From NCBI GenBank assembly GCA_003170085.1, contig PMZT01000055.1, positions 1 through 32,930 of the forward strand: 32,930 bases of DNA. Reading direction: 5' to 3'. The stretch's first letter is position 1, and each line of letters opens with the position of its first letter. The position numbers were made by a program, and so were the translations under genes. Positions 16,861 to 24,360 of the stretch are shown piece by piece. This stretch comes from Planctomycetia bacterium (lineage in GTDB: Bacteria; Planctomycetota; Phycisphaerae; FEN-1346). Under the pieces are notes generated by a model. The model had not been told where the DNA came from. It saw only the letters and a list, made by a program, of their open reading frames with translations, and ran no database searches.

Positions 16861-16951
16861 GGGTGGCATGCCCACGCCGCTGTTCGCGTGGGCATGTTCT
16901 GCCCCGGTCACACACCATGCCCACGCAACGGACGGCGTGGGCATGCCACCC
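16861..16951. repeat. REPIN-like palindromic element, GGGTGGCATGCCCACG type
   Basis: The outer arms, GGGTGGCATGCCCACGCCG (16861-16879) and its exact reverse complement (16933-16951), form a 19-bp perfect stem. Inside, GCGTGGGCATG (16886-16896) and CATGCCCACGC (16916-16926) pair again, so the element can also fold as two hairpins. This two-inverted-REP layout is typical of REPINs. A second element with the same GGGTGGCA...TGCCACCC ends lies at 24361-24445. It sits between the divergent MATE and ribE promoters without overlapping either. Confidence 0.85.
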
Positions 16952-16999
16952 GGCGCGGAGAGTGAAAACGCCAACGACTGTCGGGTCACTTTGTGGCCG

Positions 17000-17034
17000 G
17001 TAAGTCGCTTGACGGCCGGTGCGGGGCGACTTAC
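17000..17034. promoter_or_regulatory. Palindrome overlapping the ribE promoter (possible operator)
   Basis: GTAAGTCGC (17000-17008) and GCGACTTAC (17026-17034) are a perfect 9-bp inverted repeat with a 17-nt centre. The left arm abuts the -35 and the right arm covers the end of the spacer and the first bases of the -10. A dimeric regulator binding here would block RNA polymerase. No regulator gene is adjacent, and coincidence cannot be ruled out. Confidence 0.45.
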
Positions 17035-17037
17035 GAT
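17009..17037 (+). promoter_or_regulatory. Sigma-70-type promoter of ribE-pdxA-rsmA
   Basis: TTGACG (17009-17014) and TACGAT (17032-17037) are separated by exactly 17 nt. Transcription is expected near 17043-17045, and the ribE ATG is at 17048. The mRNA would be leaderless or nearly so, which agrees with the absence of a recognisable ribosome binding site before ribE. Confidence 0.65.
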
Positions 17038-17047
17038 GGTTACTAAC

Positions 17048-17701
17048 ATGTTCACCGGACTAGTCGAAACTATCGGGAAGGTCGTATCGGCCGAGCGCGC
17101 GGGCGCGGGCTTACGGCTGCGCGTCGACCTCGGACGCGCCGCCGAGGGCGTCCGCCTGGGCGACTCGATCTCCCTCGGCGGCATCTGCCAGACCGTGGCG
17201 GCGCTCGACGGCACCGTGGCCGCGTTCGACGCCGTCGCCGAGACGCTCGCGCGGACCACGATGGGCGGCTGGCAGGCCGGCACGCGCGTGAACATCGAGC
17301 GGAGCCTCCGGCCGAGCGACCGGATGGGCGGCCATTTCGTCGCCGGCCACGTCGATGCCACCGGCCGCATCCTCGAAAACCGCGAACGGGCCGACGGCTG
17401 GTGGCTGCGCATCGAGGCGCCGGCCGACCTGTTCGCCGAGATCGTCGCCAAGGGCTCCATCGCCATCGATGGCATCAGCCTGACCGTGGTCGAGGCGAAG
17501 GTCCCTGAGTTCAGCGTCACGCTCATTCCGACGACGCTGCGCGAGACGACCCTCGGCGACCGCGCGGCGGGCGACCTCGTGAACCTTGAGACGGACCTCC
17601 TTGCCAAGTACGTGCGCCGGGCGGTCGCGGCCCTCGCCGGCCCGGATGAGAGCAACCGGCGGCTGCTCGACGCCCTCGGCCGGTCCGGATTCATCGATTG
17701 A
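17048..17701 (+). CDS. ribE: Riboflavin synthase, alpha subunit
   Basis: This 217-aa enzyme converts two 6,7-dimethyl-8-ribityllumazine molecules to riboflavin and a pyrimidinedione, the last step of vitamin B2 synthesis, in the cytoplasm as a trimer. It begins MFTGLVETIGKV, the hallmark start, and has two lumazine-binding domains. The first runs about 1-97 with GDSISLGGICQTV and RSLRPSDRMGGHFVAGHVD at the junction. The second runs about 98-200 with GSIAIDGISLTVVE and the NLETDLLAKYV ending. Length fits the family (200-220). The start is fixed by family homology; a longer open frame upstream runs through the palindromic repeat and is not real. It is followed after 18 nt by pdxA. No FMN riboswitch was recognised. 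The gene is called ribC in some naming schemes. Confidence 0.95.
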   Translation: MFTGLVETIGKVVSAERAGAGLRLRVDLGRAAEGVRLGDSISLGGICQTVAALDGTVAAFDAVAETLARTTMGGWQAGTRVNIERSLRPSDRMGGHFVAGHVDATGRILENRERADGWWLRIEAPADLFAEIVAKGSIAIDGISLTVVEAKVPEFSVTLIPTTLRETTLGDRAAGDLVNLETDLLAKYVRRAVAALAGPDESNRRLLDALGRSGFID

Positions 17702-17719
17702 TCCACAAAGGATGACGTC

Positions 17720-18745
17720 ATGCCTGAGCCGTCCCTGCCCTGTCTCGGCATCACGCTGGGCGACCCCGCGGGCATCGGGCCTGAGGTGGCCGCCAAGGCC
17801 CTGGCCGACCCCGAAATCCGGCAGCTCGCCAGTTTCGCCGTCTTCGGCTGCCCGCTCCTGAAGTGGCTGGAACTGGGCGGCCGCGTTCCCTCCTTCGTCG
17901 GCCACGAGCACGCAGCAGCGGCGTGGGACGGGCATATCGCGGGGGTCGAACTGGTCCTGCCCGAGGCCGACCTCACCGGCCTGACCGTTGGTGCCCCGAG
18001 CAAAACCGGCGGCGAGGCGAGTGTCCGCTACATCCTTGCGGCCGTCGAGGCGGCCCAGCGCGGGTGGATCGACGGCATCGTCACCGCGCCGATCTCCAAG
18101 GAAGCCGTCCGCCTGGCGGGCCATCCGTGGCCGGGGCACACGGAACTGCTGGCCGAGAAGTTCGGCGTGAGCAACGTGGCGATGATGTTCGCCGGCGGGC
18201 CGTTCCGCGTGGTGCTCGTTACGATTCACGTGTCGCTCGTCGAGGCGATCCACGCGATCACCACCGAGGAGATCGTGCGAATCTGCCGGCTGGGCAGCGA
18301 CGCGATCCGCCGCTGGTTCGGCGTGGAGGTGCCGCGCCTGGGCGTCTGCGGCCTGAACCCGCACGCGAGCGAGGCCGGGCAGTTCGGCCACGAGGAGCGC
18401 GAGATCATCGAGCCCGCGATCGAGCAGGCCGAGGAGGAAGGCCTTTGCGTCTTCGGCCCACTGCCCCCCGACACGGCGTTTTACCAGGCGGCGAAGGGCC
18501 GCTTCGACCTCGTCGTGGCCATGTACCACGACCAGGGCCTGATCCCGATCAAGACCGTCGCGTTCGAGGAGTCGGTCAACATCACGCTCGGCCTGCCGAT
18601 CATCCGCACGAGCGTCGATCACGGCACGGCCTACGATATCGCCGGGCACGGCGCCGCCCATGCGAATAGCATGAAGGCCGCCATCCGGATGGCCGCCGAC
18701 ATGATTCGGCACGACCGCGCCCGAGCGGCGCGCCCCCTGGCATGA
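17720..18745 (+). CDS. pdxA: 4-hydroxythreonine-4-phosphate dehydrogenase
   Basis: This 341-aa protein matches PdxA, which oxidises 4-phosphohydroxy-L-threonine with NAD to a product that decarboxylates to 3-amino-1-hydroxyacetone phosphate in pyridoxal phosphate synthesis. It starts with LGITLGDPAGIGPEVAAKAL, the family signature. GHPWPGHTELLA holds a metal-ligand histidine region, and the later GLNPHASEAGQFGHEE and the C-terminal MYHDQGLIPIKT and IIRTSVDHGTAYDIAG segments are highly typical. An AAAGGATG ribosome binding site precedes the ATG. It lies 18 nt after ribE and overlaps rsmA by 4 nt (ATGA), so translation is coupled. The pdxA-rsmA pairing is also known from Escherichia coli. PdxA2-like paralogs acting on other substrates exist, but the context supports the B6 role. 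Confidence 0.93.
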   Translation: MPEPSLPCLGITLGDPAGIGPEVAAKALADPEIRQLASFAVFGCPLLKWLELGGRVPSFVGHEHAAAAWDGHIAGVELVLPEADLTGLTVGAPSKTGGEASVRYILAAVEAAQRGWIDGIVTAPISKEAVRLAGHPWPGHTELLAEKFGVSNVAMMFAGGPFRVVLVTIHVSLVEAIHAITTEEIVRICRLGSDAIRRWFGVEVPRLGVCGLNPHASEAGQFGHEEREIIEPAIEQAEEEGLCVFGPLPPDTAFYQAAKGRFDLVVAMYHDQGLIPIKTVAFEESVNITLGLPIIRTSVDHGTAYDIAGHGAAHANSMKAAIRMAADMIRHDRARAARPLA

Positions 18746-19626
18746 GCCACCCGCCCACCCAGACCGAAATCCGCGAGATGCTCGCCGCGGCGGGCCTCAG
18801 GCCCGAGAAGCGCTACGGCCAACATTTTCTCATCGACGGAAACCTCATGCGCCGCCTCGTCGAGGAGGCCGAGCTTTCGCCCGCCGACACCGTTCTCGAA
18901 GTCGGCCCCGGCGTCGGGAACCTCACGGAACTCCTCGTCGAAAAAGCCGGGCACGTCGTGGCCGTGGAGGTGGACCACACCATTGCCGCCATCGCCCGCG
19001 AGCGGCTGGCCGGGGCCACGAACCTCGACTTCGTCATGACCGACATCCTGGCCGACAAGCATCACATCGCCCCCAAGGTCCTCAAGAAACTCGAGGCCCG
19101 CCGCGCCGCCGGCGGCACGATCAAGCTGGTCGCCAACCTCCCCTACGCCGCCGCAACGCCGCTCGTGGCCGATCTTCTCCTGCACGACTCGCCGCCCGAG
19201 CGGCTGGTCTTTACGGTCCAGGAAGAGGTGGCCCTGCGCTTCGTGGCCGCGCCGGGGACCCACGAGTACGGGCCTGTGGGCGTCCTGATCCAGGCGCTGG
19301 CCAAGGTTGAGATTCTGCGGCGCCTTGGGCCGAGCGTTTTCTGGCCGCCGCCGCGCGTGTGGTCGTCGATGGTCCGCGTGTGGCCGCGCCCCGACCGCCG
19401 CGTCCGCATCAAGAACCTCGCGGTCTTCCGCAAGACGATCGAGGGTCTGTTCGGCCACAGGCGTAAGCGCGCCGCCCGCAGCCTCTCGCTCGCCGATGCC
19501 GCCGGCGCCCCGCCTGAAGCGTGGGCTGCGCGGCTCAAGGAGGCGGGCCTCGACCCGCTCGCGCGCGGCGAGACCTACACCGTGGAAGAGATCATTCGCC
19601 TGGCGAACCTGATCGCGAGCGAGTGA
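18742..19626 (+). CDS. rsmA: 16S rRNA (adenine1518/1519-N6)-dimethyltransferase
   Basis: This 294-aa SAM-dependent methyltransferase dimethylates two adjacent adenines in the 3' hairpin of 16S rRNA during late 30S assembly. It starts with the typical RPEKRYGQHFLIDGNLMRRLV (about 20-40), then the SAM motif LEVGPGVGNLTELL (52-65), the acidic VAVEVD, and NLPY at 132-135 as catalytic motif IV. TVQEEVALRFVAAPGTHEYG follows, matching the family's conserved loop. The C-terminal domain from about 215 includes FGHRRKRAARSL. The residue after NLPY is Ala rather than the common Asn. There is a charged insert near 105-125. Its ATG overlaps the pdxA stop, so it needs no separate ribosome binding site. It is the last gene of the ribE operon. 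Confidence 0.95.
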   Translation: MSHPPTQTEIREMLAAAGLRPEKRYGQHFLIDGNLMRRLVEEAELSPADTVLEVGPGVGNLTELLVEKAGHVVAVEVDHTIAAIARERLAGATNLDFVMTDILADKHHIAPKVLKKLEARRAAGGTIKLVANLPYAAATPLVADLLLHDSPPERLVFTVQEEVALRFVAAPGTHEYGPVGVLIQALAKVEILRRLGPSVFWPPPRVWSSMVRVWPRPDRRVRIKNLAVFRKTIEGLFGHRRKRAARSLSLADAAGAPPEAWAARLKEAGLDPLARGETYTVEEIIRLANLIASE

Positions 19627-19697
19627 TTCGGCAGCGCGTACCGCGTCAGTTACGGGAGTAGAATCTAAACAGTGGGTGGCGCCCGCCCGGTGTTGTT

Positions 19698-19934
19698 CGG
19701 CCTGAAAGGCCAGGACGTAACAGCCTCGGGCAACGCCCGAGGTTAGCGTGTTCAGATTAATCATTTTATGTTGTTTATTTTTCGAGCCCTGAAAGGGCGC
19801 CACGGTGCGGCGTTGGCGGCGGGACTGACCGTTGCGCCCTTGCAGGGCTTGAAAAGATAAGGAAGGAATCGAATTGGCGGCCATAAAACCCCGGGCGTTG
19901 CCCGGGGCTGTTACGTCTCAGCCTTTCAGGCTGG
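19698..19934. repeat. Nested palindromic repeat element after rsmA
   Basis: Outer arms at 19698-19742 and 19889-19934 are imperfect reverse complements sharing GACGTAACAGCC and CGGGCAACGCCCG cores plus CCTGAAAGGC. Inside lies a second inverted pair, GAGCCCTGAAAGGGCGC (19784-19800) against 19834-19850, with GCCCT[GT][CA]AAGGGC-like symmetry. Each arm also holds small hairpins (CCTGAAAGG; CGGGCAACGCCCG). Such GAAAGG/GGGCAACGCCC palindromes recur in many bacterial genomes. No transposase is present. It fills most of the 434-nt gap between rsmA and the LRR gene and may also end transcription. Confidence 0.8.
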
Positions 19935-19962
19935 ACGGCGGGAGGGCTGAACGGCGAGAGGC

Positions 19963-19991
19963 TTGCAGCACGCTACCGGAAGGGGTAACAT
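19963..19991 (+). promoter_or_regulatory. Candidate promoter of the LRR lipoprotein gene
   Basis: TTGCAG (19963-19968) is followed after 17 nt by TAACAT (19986-19991). The predicted transcript start near 19998 gives a leader of about 63 nt. It lies just outside the nested palindrome. Confidence 0.45.
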
Positions 19992-20060
19992 CCACACGTA
20001 GAAAACGCTATGACACCGGGAATCTGGTATCCGGGACCGCGCTCGTTGGGGGACCACGCC

Positions 20061-20888
20061 ATGACACGCCGCATTGCCTTGCTCTTGCCGCTGGTCGTCT
20101 GCCTGTGCGCCTCCTGCCAGACCCCCTCGGAAAGGGCTGTCAGCATGGTCCTTGCCCGCGGCGGCGAGGTAGAAAGGAACGAAACACTTCCAGGCCGGCC
20201 TGTCGTCGCCATAGACTTCAACTCTTCTCTGGTGCTGTCAGACGGGGACCTCCAGCAACTCCCGGCGATCAAGGACCTGCGCAAGCTGGAACTCGGCGGA
20301 ACCGAGATCACGAACGCCGGCCTTAAGCATTTGAGGGGTTTGCATAACCTAGAATATCTTGGCCTCAGCCTGACGCATATCACGGACGCGGGGCTGGTTG
20401 ACCTGCTGCAAGATCTTACGGATCTGCGAGAACTGAATTTGACGCAAACCAAGGTCACGCGGGCTGGCCTGAAAGCGGTCAGCAAACTGAAGGTCTTGGA
20501 AGAACTTCGCCTTTCCTCCACGCAGGTGACGGACGCGGACCTGAAGATCATCAAGGAAATCGCGGGGTTAAAGGTACTCATGCTCATTCATACTAGGGTC
20601 ACGGACACCGGAGTGCGGGAGATCAAGGACCTTAAAGGGCTGCGGACCCTGTATCTAGACGAAACGAAGGTCACCGACGAGTGCCTTAAGGACCTGAAGA
20701 AGATGAAGGCGCTGAAATTCCTATCCCTTAGGAGCACCACCATCACGGATTCGGCCCTGAGCGAGCTAAAGGAATTCAAGGGCCTGCAGAACCTAGTGCT
20801 GTCGTATACGGAGATGTCGAACGAAGCCATCGCACAGTTACGGAAGGCGCTCCCCGAAACCAAGGTCGGTTTCTTCTACCGAAGATAG
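20061..20888 (+). CDS. Leucine-rich-repeat (LRR_6 type) lipoprotein
   Basis: This 275-aa protein has a short lipoprotein-like signal (MTRRIALLLPLVVCLCASC, likely acylated Cys19, lipobox imperfect because Cys is at -3). From about residue 70 it consists of about eight 23-24-residue leucine-rich repeats of the form LKxLxxLxLxxTxITDxGLxxL, for example LGLSLTHITDAGLVDLLQDL and LRLSSTQVTDADLKIIKEIAG. These form a curved solenoid used for protein binding; no enzyme domain is seen. Such LRR proteins are frequent in planctomycetes. Base composition is noticeably less GC-biased than neighbours, with third positions often A or T, so it may be of recent origin or transferred. Start 20061 is chosen for the signal sequence; the context before it has GGGGGACC. 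It is convergent with the epimerase gene. Confidence 0.8.
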   Translation: MTRRIALLLPLVVCLCASCQTPSERAVSMVLARGGEVERNETLPGRPVVAIDFNSSLVLSDGDLQQLPAIKDLRKLELGGTEITNAGLKHLRGLHNLEYLGLSLTHITDAGLVDLLQDLTDLRELNLTQTKVTRAGLKAVSKLKVLEELRLSSTQVTDADLKIIKEIAGLKVLMLIHTRVTDTGVREIKDLKGLRTLYLDETKVTDECLKDLKKMKALKFLSLRSTTITDSALSELKEFKGLQNLVLSYTEMSNEAIAQLRKALPETKVGFFYRR

Positions 20889-21021
20889 AGCCAACTCAAG
20901 TGCGCCCCCATGCTGTGTTCGTCATTCGTTAGTCTGTAGGTTGGGGCTTTCCGCCGCGCTAAACTGGAAAGTAACCCTGCCCTGTTCGCGTTGGACGCGG
21001 CAACTGCGTTTCGAACTTCCG

Positions 21022-22050
21022 CTACTTCCCCGGCATCAGGTCGGGCCGGTTCTGACGCATCCATGCGACGGTCTGGCGGAGGCCCGTCTCGGTGTCGACC
21101 TTCGGCGTGTAGCCCAGCGTGCGGCGGGCCTTGTCGATCCGGTACGTCAGCGGCGTGGACATAAACTTCAGGCGGAACTTGTTCACGAGCGGCGGCTCGC
21201 TGCCCGGCCGCAGCGAGTGGATCAGCTCGAACACCGGGCACGACATCCGCACCAGCCACGTGGGCACGTGCGTCGTGGGCAGCGCGTAGCCGGCCTCTTC
21301 GCAAAGGACCTCCAGGAGGCGGGTGCGCGTGATCGCCTGGCCATCGGTGATCAGGAAGGTCTCGCCCACCACGTTCGGCTGCGTGGCGCCCAGCCAAAGC
21401 GCTTCCACCAGGTTCCCCACGTAGACCAGGCTGACCGGCTGTCGGCCCGAGCCGACGAACTTGAACTTGCCGTTCTTCACGTTCGCCAGGACGCGCGGCA
21501 GGAACTGGCGGTCGCGCGGGCCGTAGACGTACGGCGGGCGAAGGATCACCGCCGGCAGGCCGCGGTCGCGGATGAACTGCTGCACGATTTCCTCGGCCCG
21601 GATTTTCGTGAGGTTGTAGTTATCGCCCGTGTGAATGAGCGGGGCCGACTCGTCGAAGTCGCGCTGCGGGTGCATCCCCAGCACGACCATGGAACTCAGG
21701 TACACGAACCGCTTGAGTTGCCCGTCGGCGAGCGCCGCCTCGGCCAGGTGGCGCGTGCCGTCGACGTTCACGCGGACCATCTCGGCCAGCGGCGCCCAGT
21801 CGGAGACCATGGCGGCGCAGTGGAAAACGCAGTCCACGCCGGCCAGGCACGGCTTCAGGGTCTCGGTGGAGTCACCCACGTCGCCCTGGACGATCTCGAC
21901 GCCCCAGGACTCGAGGAGCGCCGTATCGCTCGTCGGCCGCGCGAGCGCCCGGACGCGCCAGCCCTCGTCCAGCAGACGCCGGGCAAGATGGCTGCCGATC
22001 ATCCCGGTCGCGCCGGTCACGAATGCAAGCGGTGAGGTCTCTGCGGCCAT
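21022..22050 (-). CDS. NAD-dependent epimerase/dehydratase (extended SDR)
   Basis: This 342-aa protein begins with AFVTGATGMIGSHLARRLLDEG, the TGxxGxxG NAD(P)-binding motif of extended short-chain dehydrogenases. It then has GDVGD near 56-60, FHCAAMVSDW, VNVDGTRHLAEAA, the catalytic serine segment YLSSMVV, and YNLTKIRAE as the YxxxK catalytic pair. VILRPPYVYGPRDRQFLPRV follows, the substrate-domain signature. The pattern is closest to the 3-beta-hydroxysteroid dehydrogenase/dihydroflavonol reductase-like group, so substrates could be sugar nucleotides, hopanoid or isoprenoid ketones. GAGGAGG lies about 6 nt before the ATG. It has its own promoter and is divergent from the membrane-protein gene. 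Function beyond redox or epimerase chemistry is undetermined. Confidence 0.88.
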   Translation of the reverse strand: MAAETSPLAFVTGATGMIGSHLARRLLDEGWRVRALARPTSDTALLESWGVEIVQGDVGDSTETLKPCLAGVDCVFHCAAMVSDWAPLAEMVRVNVDGTRHLAEAALADGQLKRFVYLSSMVVLGMHPQRDFDESAPLIHTGDNYNLTKIRAEEIVQQFIRDRGLPAVILRPPYVYGPRDRQFLPRVLANVKNGKFKFVGSGRQPVSLVYVGNLVEALWLGATQPNVVGETFLITDGQAITRTRLLEVLCEEAGYALPTTHVPTWLVRMSCPVFELIHSLRPGSEPPLVNKFRLKFMSTPLTYRIDKARRTLGYTPKVDTETGLRQTVAWMRQNRPDLMPGK

Positions 22051-22074
22051 AACCAGCCTCCTCGGAACGGGACT

Positions 22075-22102
22075 ATTCTAAGGCACGGCGCAGCGGGGTC
22101 AA
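22075..22102 (-). promoter_or_regulatory. Promoter of the epimerase gene
   Basis: On the minus strand TTGACC (22102-22097) and TAGAAT (22080-22075) are separated by 16 nt. Transcription would begin near 22068, giving a leader of about 18 nt that holds GAGGAGG. The strength of both hexamers and the short leader make this one of the clearest promoters in the window. Confidence 0.65.
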
Positions 22103-22132
22103 CGAGAATCGAAATGGGGTGTCGTAAGTTGC

Positions 22133-22162
22133 TTGACAGGCCCGCGTGTCCTCGGCTATCGT
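22133..22162 (+). promoter_or_regulatory. Promoter of the polytopic membrane protein gene
   Basis: TTGACA (22133-22138) and TATCGT (22157-22162) are separated by 18 nt. The transcript would start near 22169, leaving a long leader of about 150 nt before the ATG at 22322, in which I see no recognised RNA element. The bases around the -35 (GTAAGTTGCTTGAC) closely match those at the ribE promoter (GTAAGTCGCTTGAC). Confidence 0.5.
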
Positions 22163-22321
22163 AGTACAAGTCGTTTTGCCGCGGCTTGGTGTACGCCCGA
22201 AGGTTGCCGAGCCGCCTTCGCACGGACCTTGGGGTTCGCGCGGGCAGTCCTGGGATTTGATTCGGCGAGGCCGTCGCCCAGGACTCCGCGTTGCAGCCCT
22301 GTCAGGATAGGGGATCGAGTC

Positions 22322-23008
22322 ATGACCCAATCGCCGGTTGCCGCAGCCCCCTTGCCTTCGGGACAGGTGCAATTTGGCCCGCTGATTTCCAAGGCATGGA
22401 ACCTTGTCCGTGCCGACCTGGCCCTGTTCATTCTGGGGTATCTGATCGTCGTCCTCATCATTATGGTTTCGTGTATCACCATCGTCGGCCCGATCATCAT
22501 CGGCGGCCCTCTGATGTTCGGATACCTGCGGATCGTTCAGAAGCGCTACAAGGGCGAGCCCGCCGAAATCGGCGACGTCTTCCAGGGCTTCCAAACTTTC
22601 GGCAAGGCGTTCGTCACGATGCTGCTGTTCTGCCTGATCATGGCAGGGATGTATCTGGTGTGTTTCGTCCTCGGTTTCATCCTTGGGTACATTCCTGTCC
22701 TCGGTGTTATCCTTGGCCCCCTGGTCAGCTTTGCCATTAGCACGCTCGTCGGGGGCCTGATCTTCTTCGCCATGCCCCTTGCCGCTCTTTCGGAGGCATC
22801 GCCGACGGAAGCCATCTCGCGGAGCTTCAAGTTCTGCTTCGCCAACTTCCCGCCGATGATGCTGCTAAGCCTCGTGGCGGGTCTGATCGCCATGGCCGGC
22901 GCACTGGCCTGCGGTATCGGCATGTTGCTGACGGTGCCGCTGGCAATCACCATCTCGGTGGTGGCGTACAACGAGTACTACCTGCCCAACGCCCAGTCGG
23001 CGATGTGA
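22322..23008 (+). CDS. Polytopic inner-membrane protein of unknown function
   Basis: This 228-aa protein has a short Pro/Ala-rich cytoplasmic start and then five or six hydrophobic segments (about 35-60, 62-75, 98-125, 127-160, 180-205, 207-222). GPLISKAWNLVRADLALFILGYL leads into the first segment, and FGYLRIVQKRYKGEPAEIGDVFQGF forms a loop after the second. This layout, with a DVFQGF-type motif, is like the DUF975/GPDPase-membrane-type integral proteins whose role is poorly known. The start is chosen because AGGATAGGGGAT lies just upstream; an open frame extends further but without hydrophobic or conserved sequence. It is followed by a hairpin and acetate kinase 103 nt later. No motif gives a substrate. 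Confidence 0.8.
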   Translation: MTQSPVAAAPLPSGQVQFGPLISKAWNLVRADLALFILGYLIVVLIIMVSCITIVGPIIIGGPLMFGYLRIVQKRYKGEPAEIGDVFQGFQTFGKAFVTMLLFCLIMAGMYLVCFVLGFILGYIPVLGVILGPLVSFAISTLVGGLIFFAMPLAALSEASPTEAISRSFKFCFANFPPMMLLSLVAGLIAMAGALACGIGMLLTVPLAITISVVAYNEYYLPNAQSAM

Positions 23009-23052
23009 GGCAGGAGGCGGTAGCAGTGGTGGCATGCGGATGAACTCGAGCG

Positions 23053-23090
23053 GGCGGAGCCGGGCCACGCGGGCCTTCGGCTCCGCCGCT
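23053..23090 (+). terminator. Hairpin between the membrane-protein gene and ackA
   Basis: GGCGGAGCC (23053-23061) and GGCTCCGCC (23079-23087) form a 9-bp GC stem, followed by GCTTCTTA. It could terminate or attenuate transcription from the membrane-protein gene into ackA. The U-tract is weak, so it may be only a regulatory hairpin. Its presence favours the ackA start at 23112 over ATG codons that lie before it. Confidence 0.4.
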
Positions 23091-23111
23091 TCTTACGGAT
23101 CGGAAGGACAC

Positions 23112-24320
23112 GTGAACGTACTGGTCGTCAACTGCGGGTCGTCGAGCATCAAGTATTCCCTGTACCGGATGGCCAACGGCGAGTCGGCCGACGTGCTGGC
23201 ATCGGGGCTCGTCGAGAAGATCGGCGAGGCCGTCAGCCGCATCCATCACAAGGTGGGCGAGGCCAGGGAGGTGCGCGACGTCTCGGCCCCGGACCACCAG
23301 GCGGCGTTCGGCCTGATGATCAAGGCCCTGGCCGAAGGGCCGGCCGCGGTCATTTCCGGACCGGGCGAGATCGACGCCGTCGGCCATCGCGTCGTCCACG
23401 GGGCCGAGCAGTTCACGCACAGCCAGCGCATCGACGACGCCGTCATCAGGGCCCTCGAGGCCTGCGTGCCGCTGGCCCCGCTCCATAACCCGCCCAACCT
23501 CACGGGCATCCGCGCCGCCATGGCCCTCATGCCGAATGTGCCGAACGTGGCCGTGTTCGACACCGCGTTCCACCAGACGATCGAGCCGCACGCCTTCCTG
23601 TACGCGGTGCCTTACGAGCTATACGCGAAGCATCGCATCCGCCGCTATGGCTTCCATGGCACCAGCCACCGGTATGTCACGGAGAAGGCGGCGAAGGTTC
23701 TCAAGCGGCCGCTCGATGACACGAACGTCATCACCTGCCACCTGGGCAACGGGTGCAGCGTGACGGCGGTCTCGGGCGGAAAGAGCGTTGATACGTCGAT
23801 GGGCATGACGCCGCTCGAGGGCCTCGTCATGGGCACGCGCAGCGGCGACGTCGACCCGGCGCTGGCCTTCCACCTGATCCGGGCGCTGGGGATGAGCGTG
23901 GACCAGGTTGACAACCTCCTGAACCGTAAGAGCGGCCTCGTGGGCGTCTCGGGCGTCTCGAACGACATGCGCGAGGTCACGAAGAGCGCCAAGGACGGCA
24001 ACGAGCGCGCCGCCCTGGCGATCCGCATCTTCTGCTACCGGCTGAAGAAGTACATCGGCGCCTACACGGCGGCGCTGGGGCGGGTCGATGCCCTGGTCTT
24101 CACGGGCGGCATCGGCGAAAACGCCCCGCACATCCGCGAAGGCACCTGCCGCGGCCTGGAACCGATGGGCTACTGCATGGATTACGCCCGGAATGCGAGC
24201 AACCCGCGCGGCGTCCAGGACCTGAGCACGGCGGATTCGCCCAAGCGGATCCTCGTCATCCCGACCGACGAAGAAGGGATGATCGCCCGCGACACGGCAC
24301 GGATTGTCGCCGGCCAGTAG
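23112..24320 (+). CDS. ackA: Acetate kinase
   Basis: This 402-aa cytoplasmic kinase interconverts acetyl phosphate plus ADP with acetate plus ATP. It opens VNVLVVNCGSSSIKYSLY, the acetate kinase signature 1, when begun at a GTG start. GGAAGG lies about 5 nt upstream. In-frame ATG codons near 23034-23040 would add a non-conserved stretch that includes the hairpin and are rejected. Other motifs present are GHRVVHG, VFDTAFHQTI, RYGFHGTSHRYV, CHLGNGCSVTAV, DTSMGMTPLEG, GTRSGDVDP and FTGGIGENAPHIRE, in the right order. Length matches the family (about 400). No phosphate acetyltransferase gene is in this window. It probably serves acetate formation during fermentation or overflow metabolism. The stop is followed by a REPIN-like element. 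Confidence 0.96.
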   Translation: MNVLVVNCGSSSIKYSLYRMANGESADVLASGLVEKIGEAVSRIHHKVGEAREVRDVSAPDHQAAFGLMIKALAEGPAAVISGPGEIDAVGHRVVHGAEQFTHSQRIDDAVIRALEACVPLAPLHNPPNLTGIRAAMALMPNVPNVAVFDTAFHQTIEPHAFLYAVPYELYAKHRIRRYGFHGTSHRYVTEKAAKVLKRPLDDTNVITCHLGNGCSVTAVSGGKSVDTSMGMTPLEGLVMGTRSGDVDPALAFHLIRALGMSVDQVDNLLNRKSGLVGVSGVSNDMREVTKSAKDGNERAALAIRIFCYRLKKYIGAYTAALGRVDALVFTGGIGENAPHIREGTCRGLEPMGYCMDYARNASNPRGVQDLSTADSPKRILVIPTDEEGMIARDTARIVAGQ

Positions 24321-24360
24321 CCTTCCCAAGCGTATGTGTACCGAGTCAGTGAAGATGGCT

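Noticed and set aside
16952-17047. FMN riboswitch before ribE
   Set aside because: The sequence lacks the conserved RFN core, and the promoter leaves almost no leader.
17111-18712. Open frame of 533 codons opposite ribE and pdxA
   Set aside because: It spans two well-recognised genes on the plus strand and has compositionally biased sequence.
23034-23111. Upstream ATG start for acetate kinase
   Set aside because: It would add non-conserved residues encoded by the hairpin region; the GTG at 23112 matches the family start and has a ribosome binding site.
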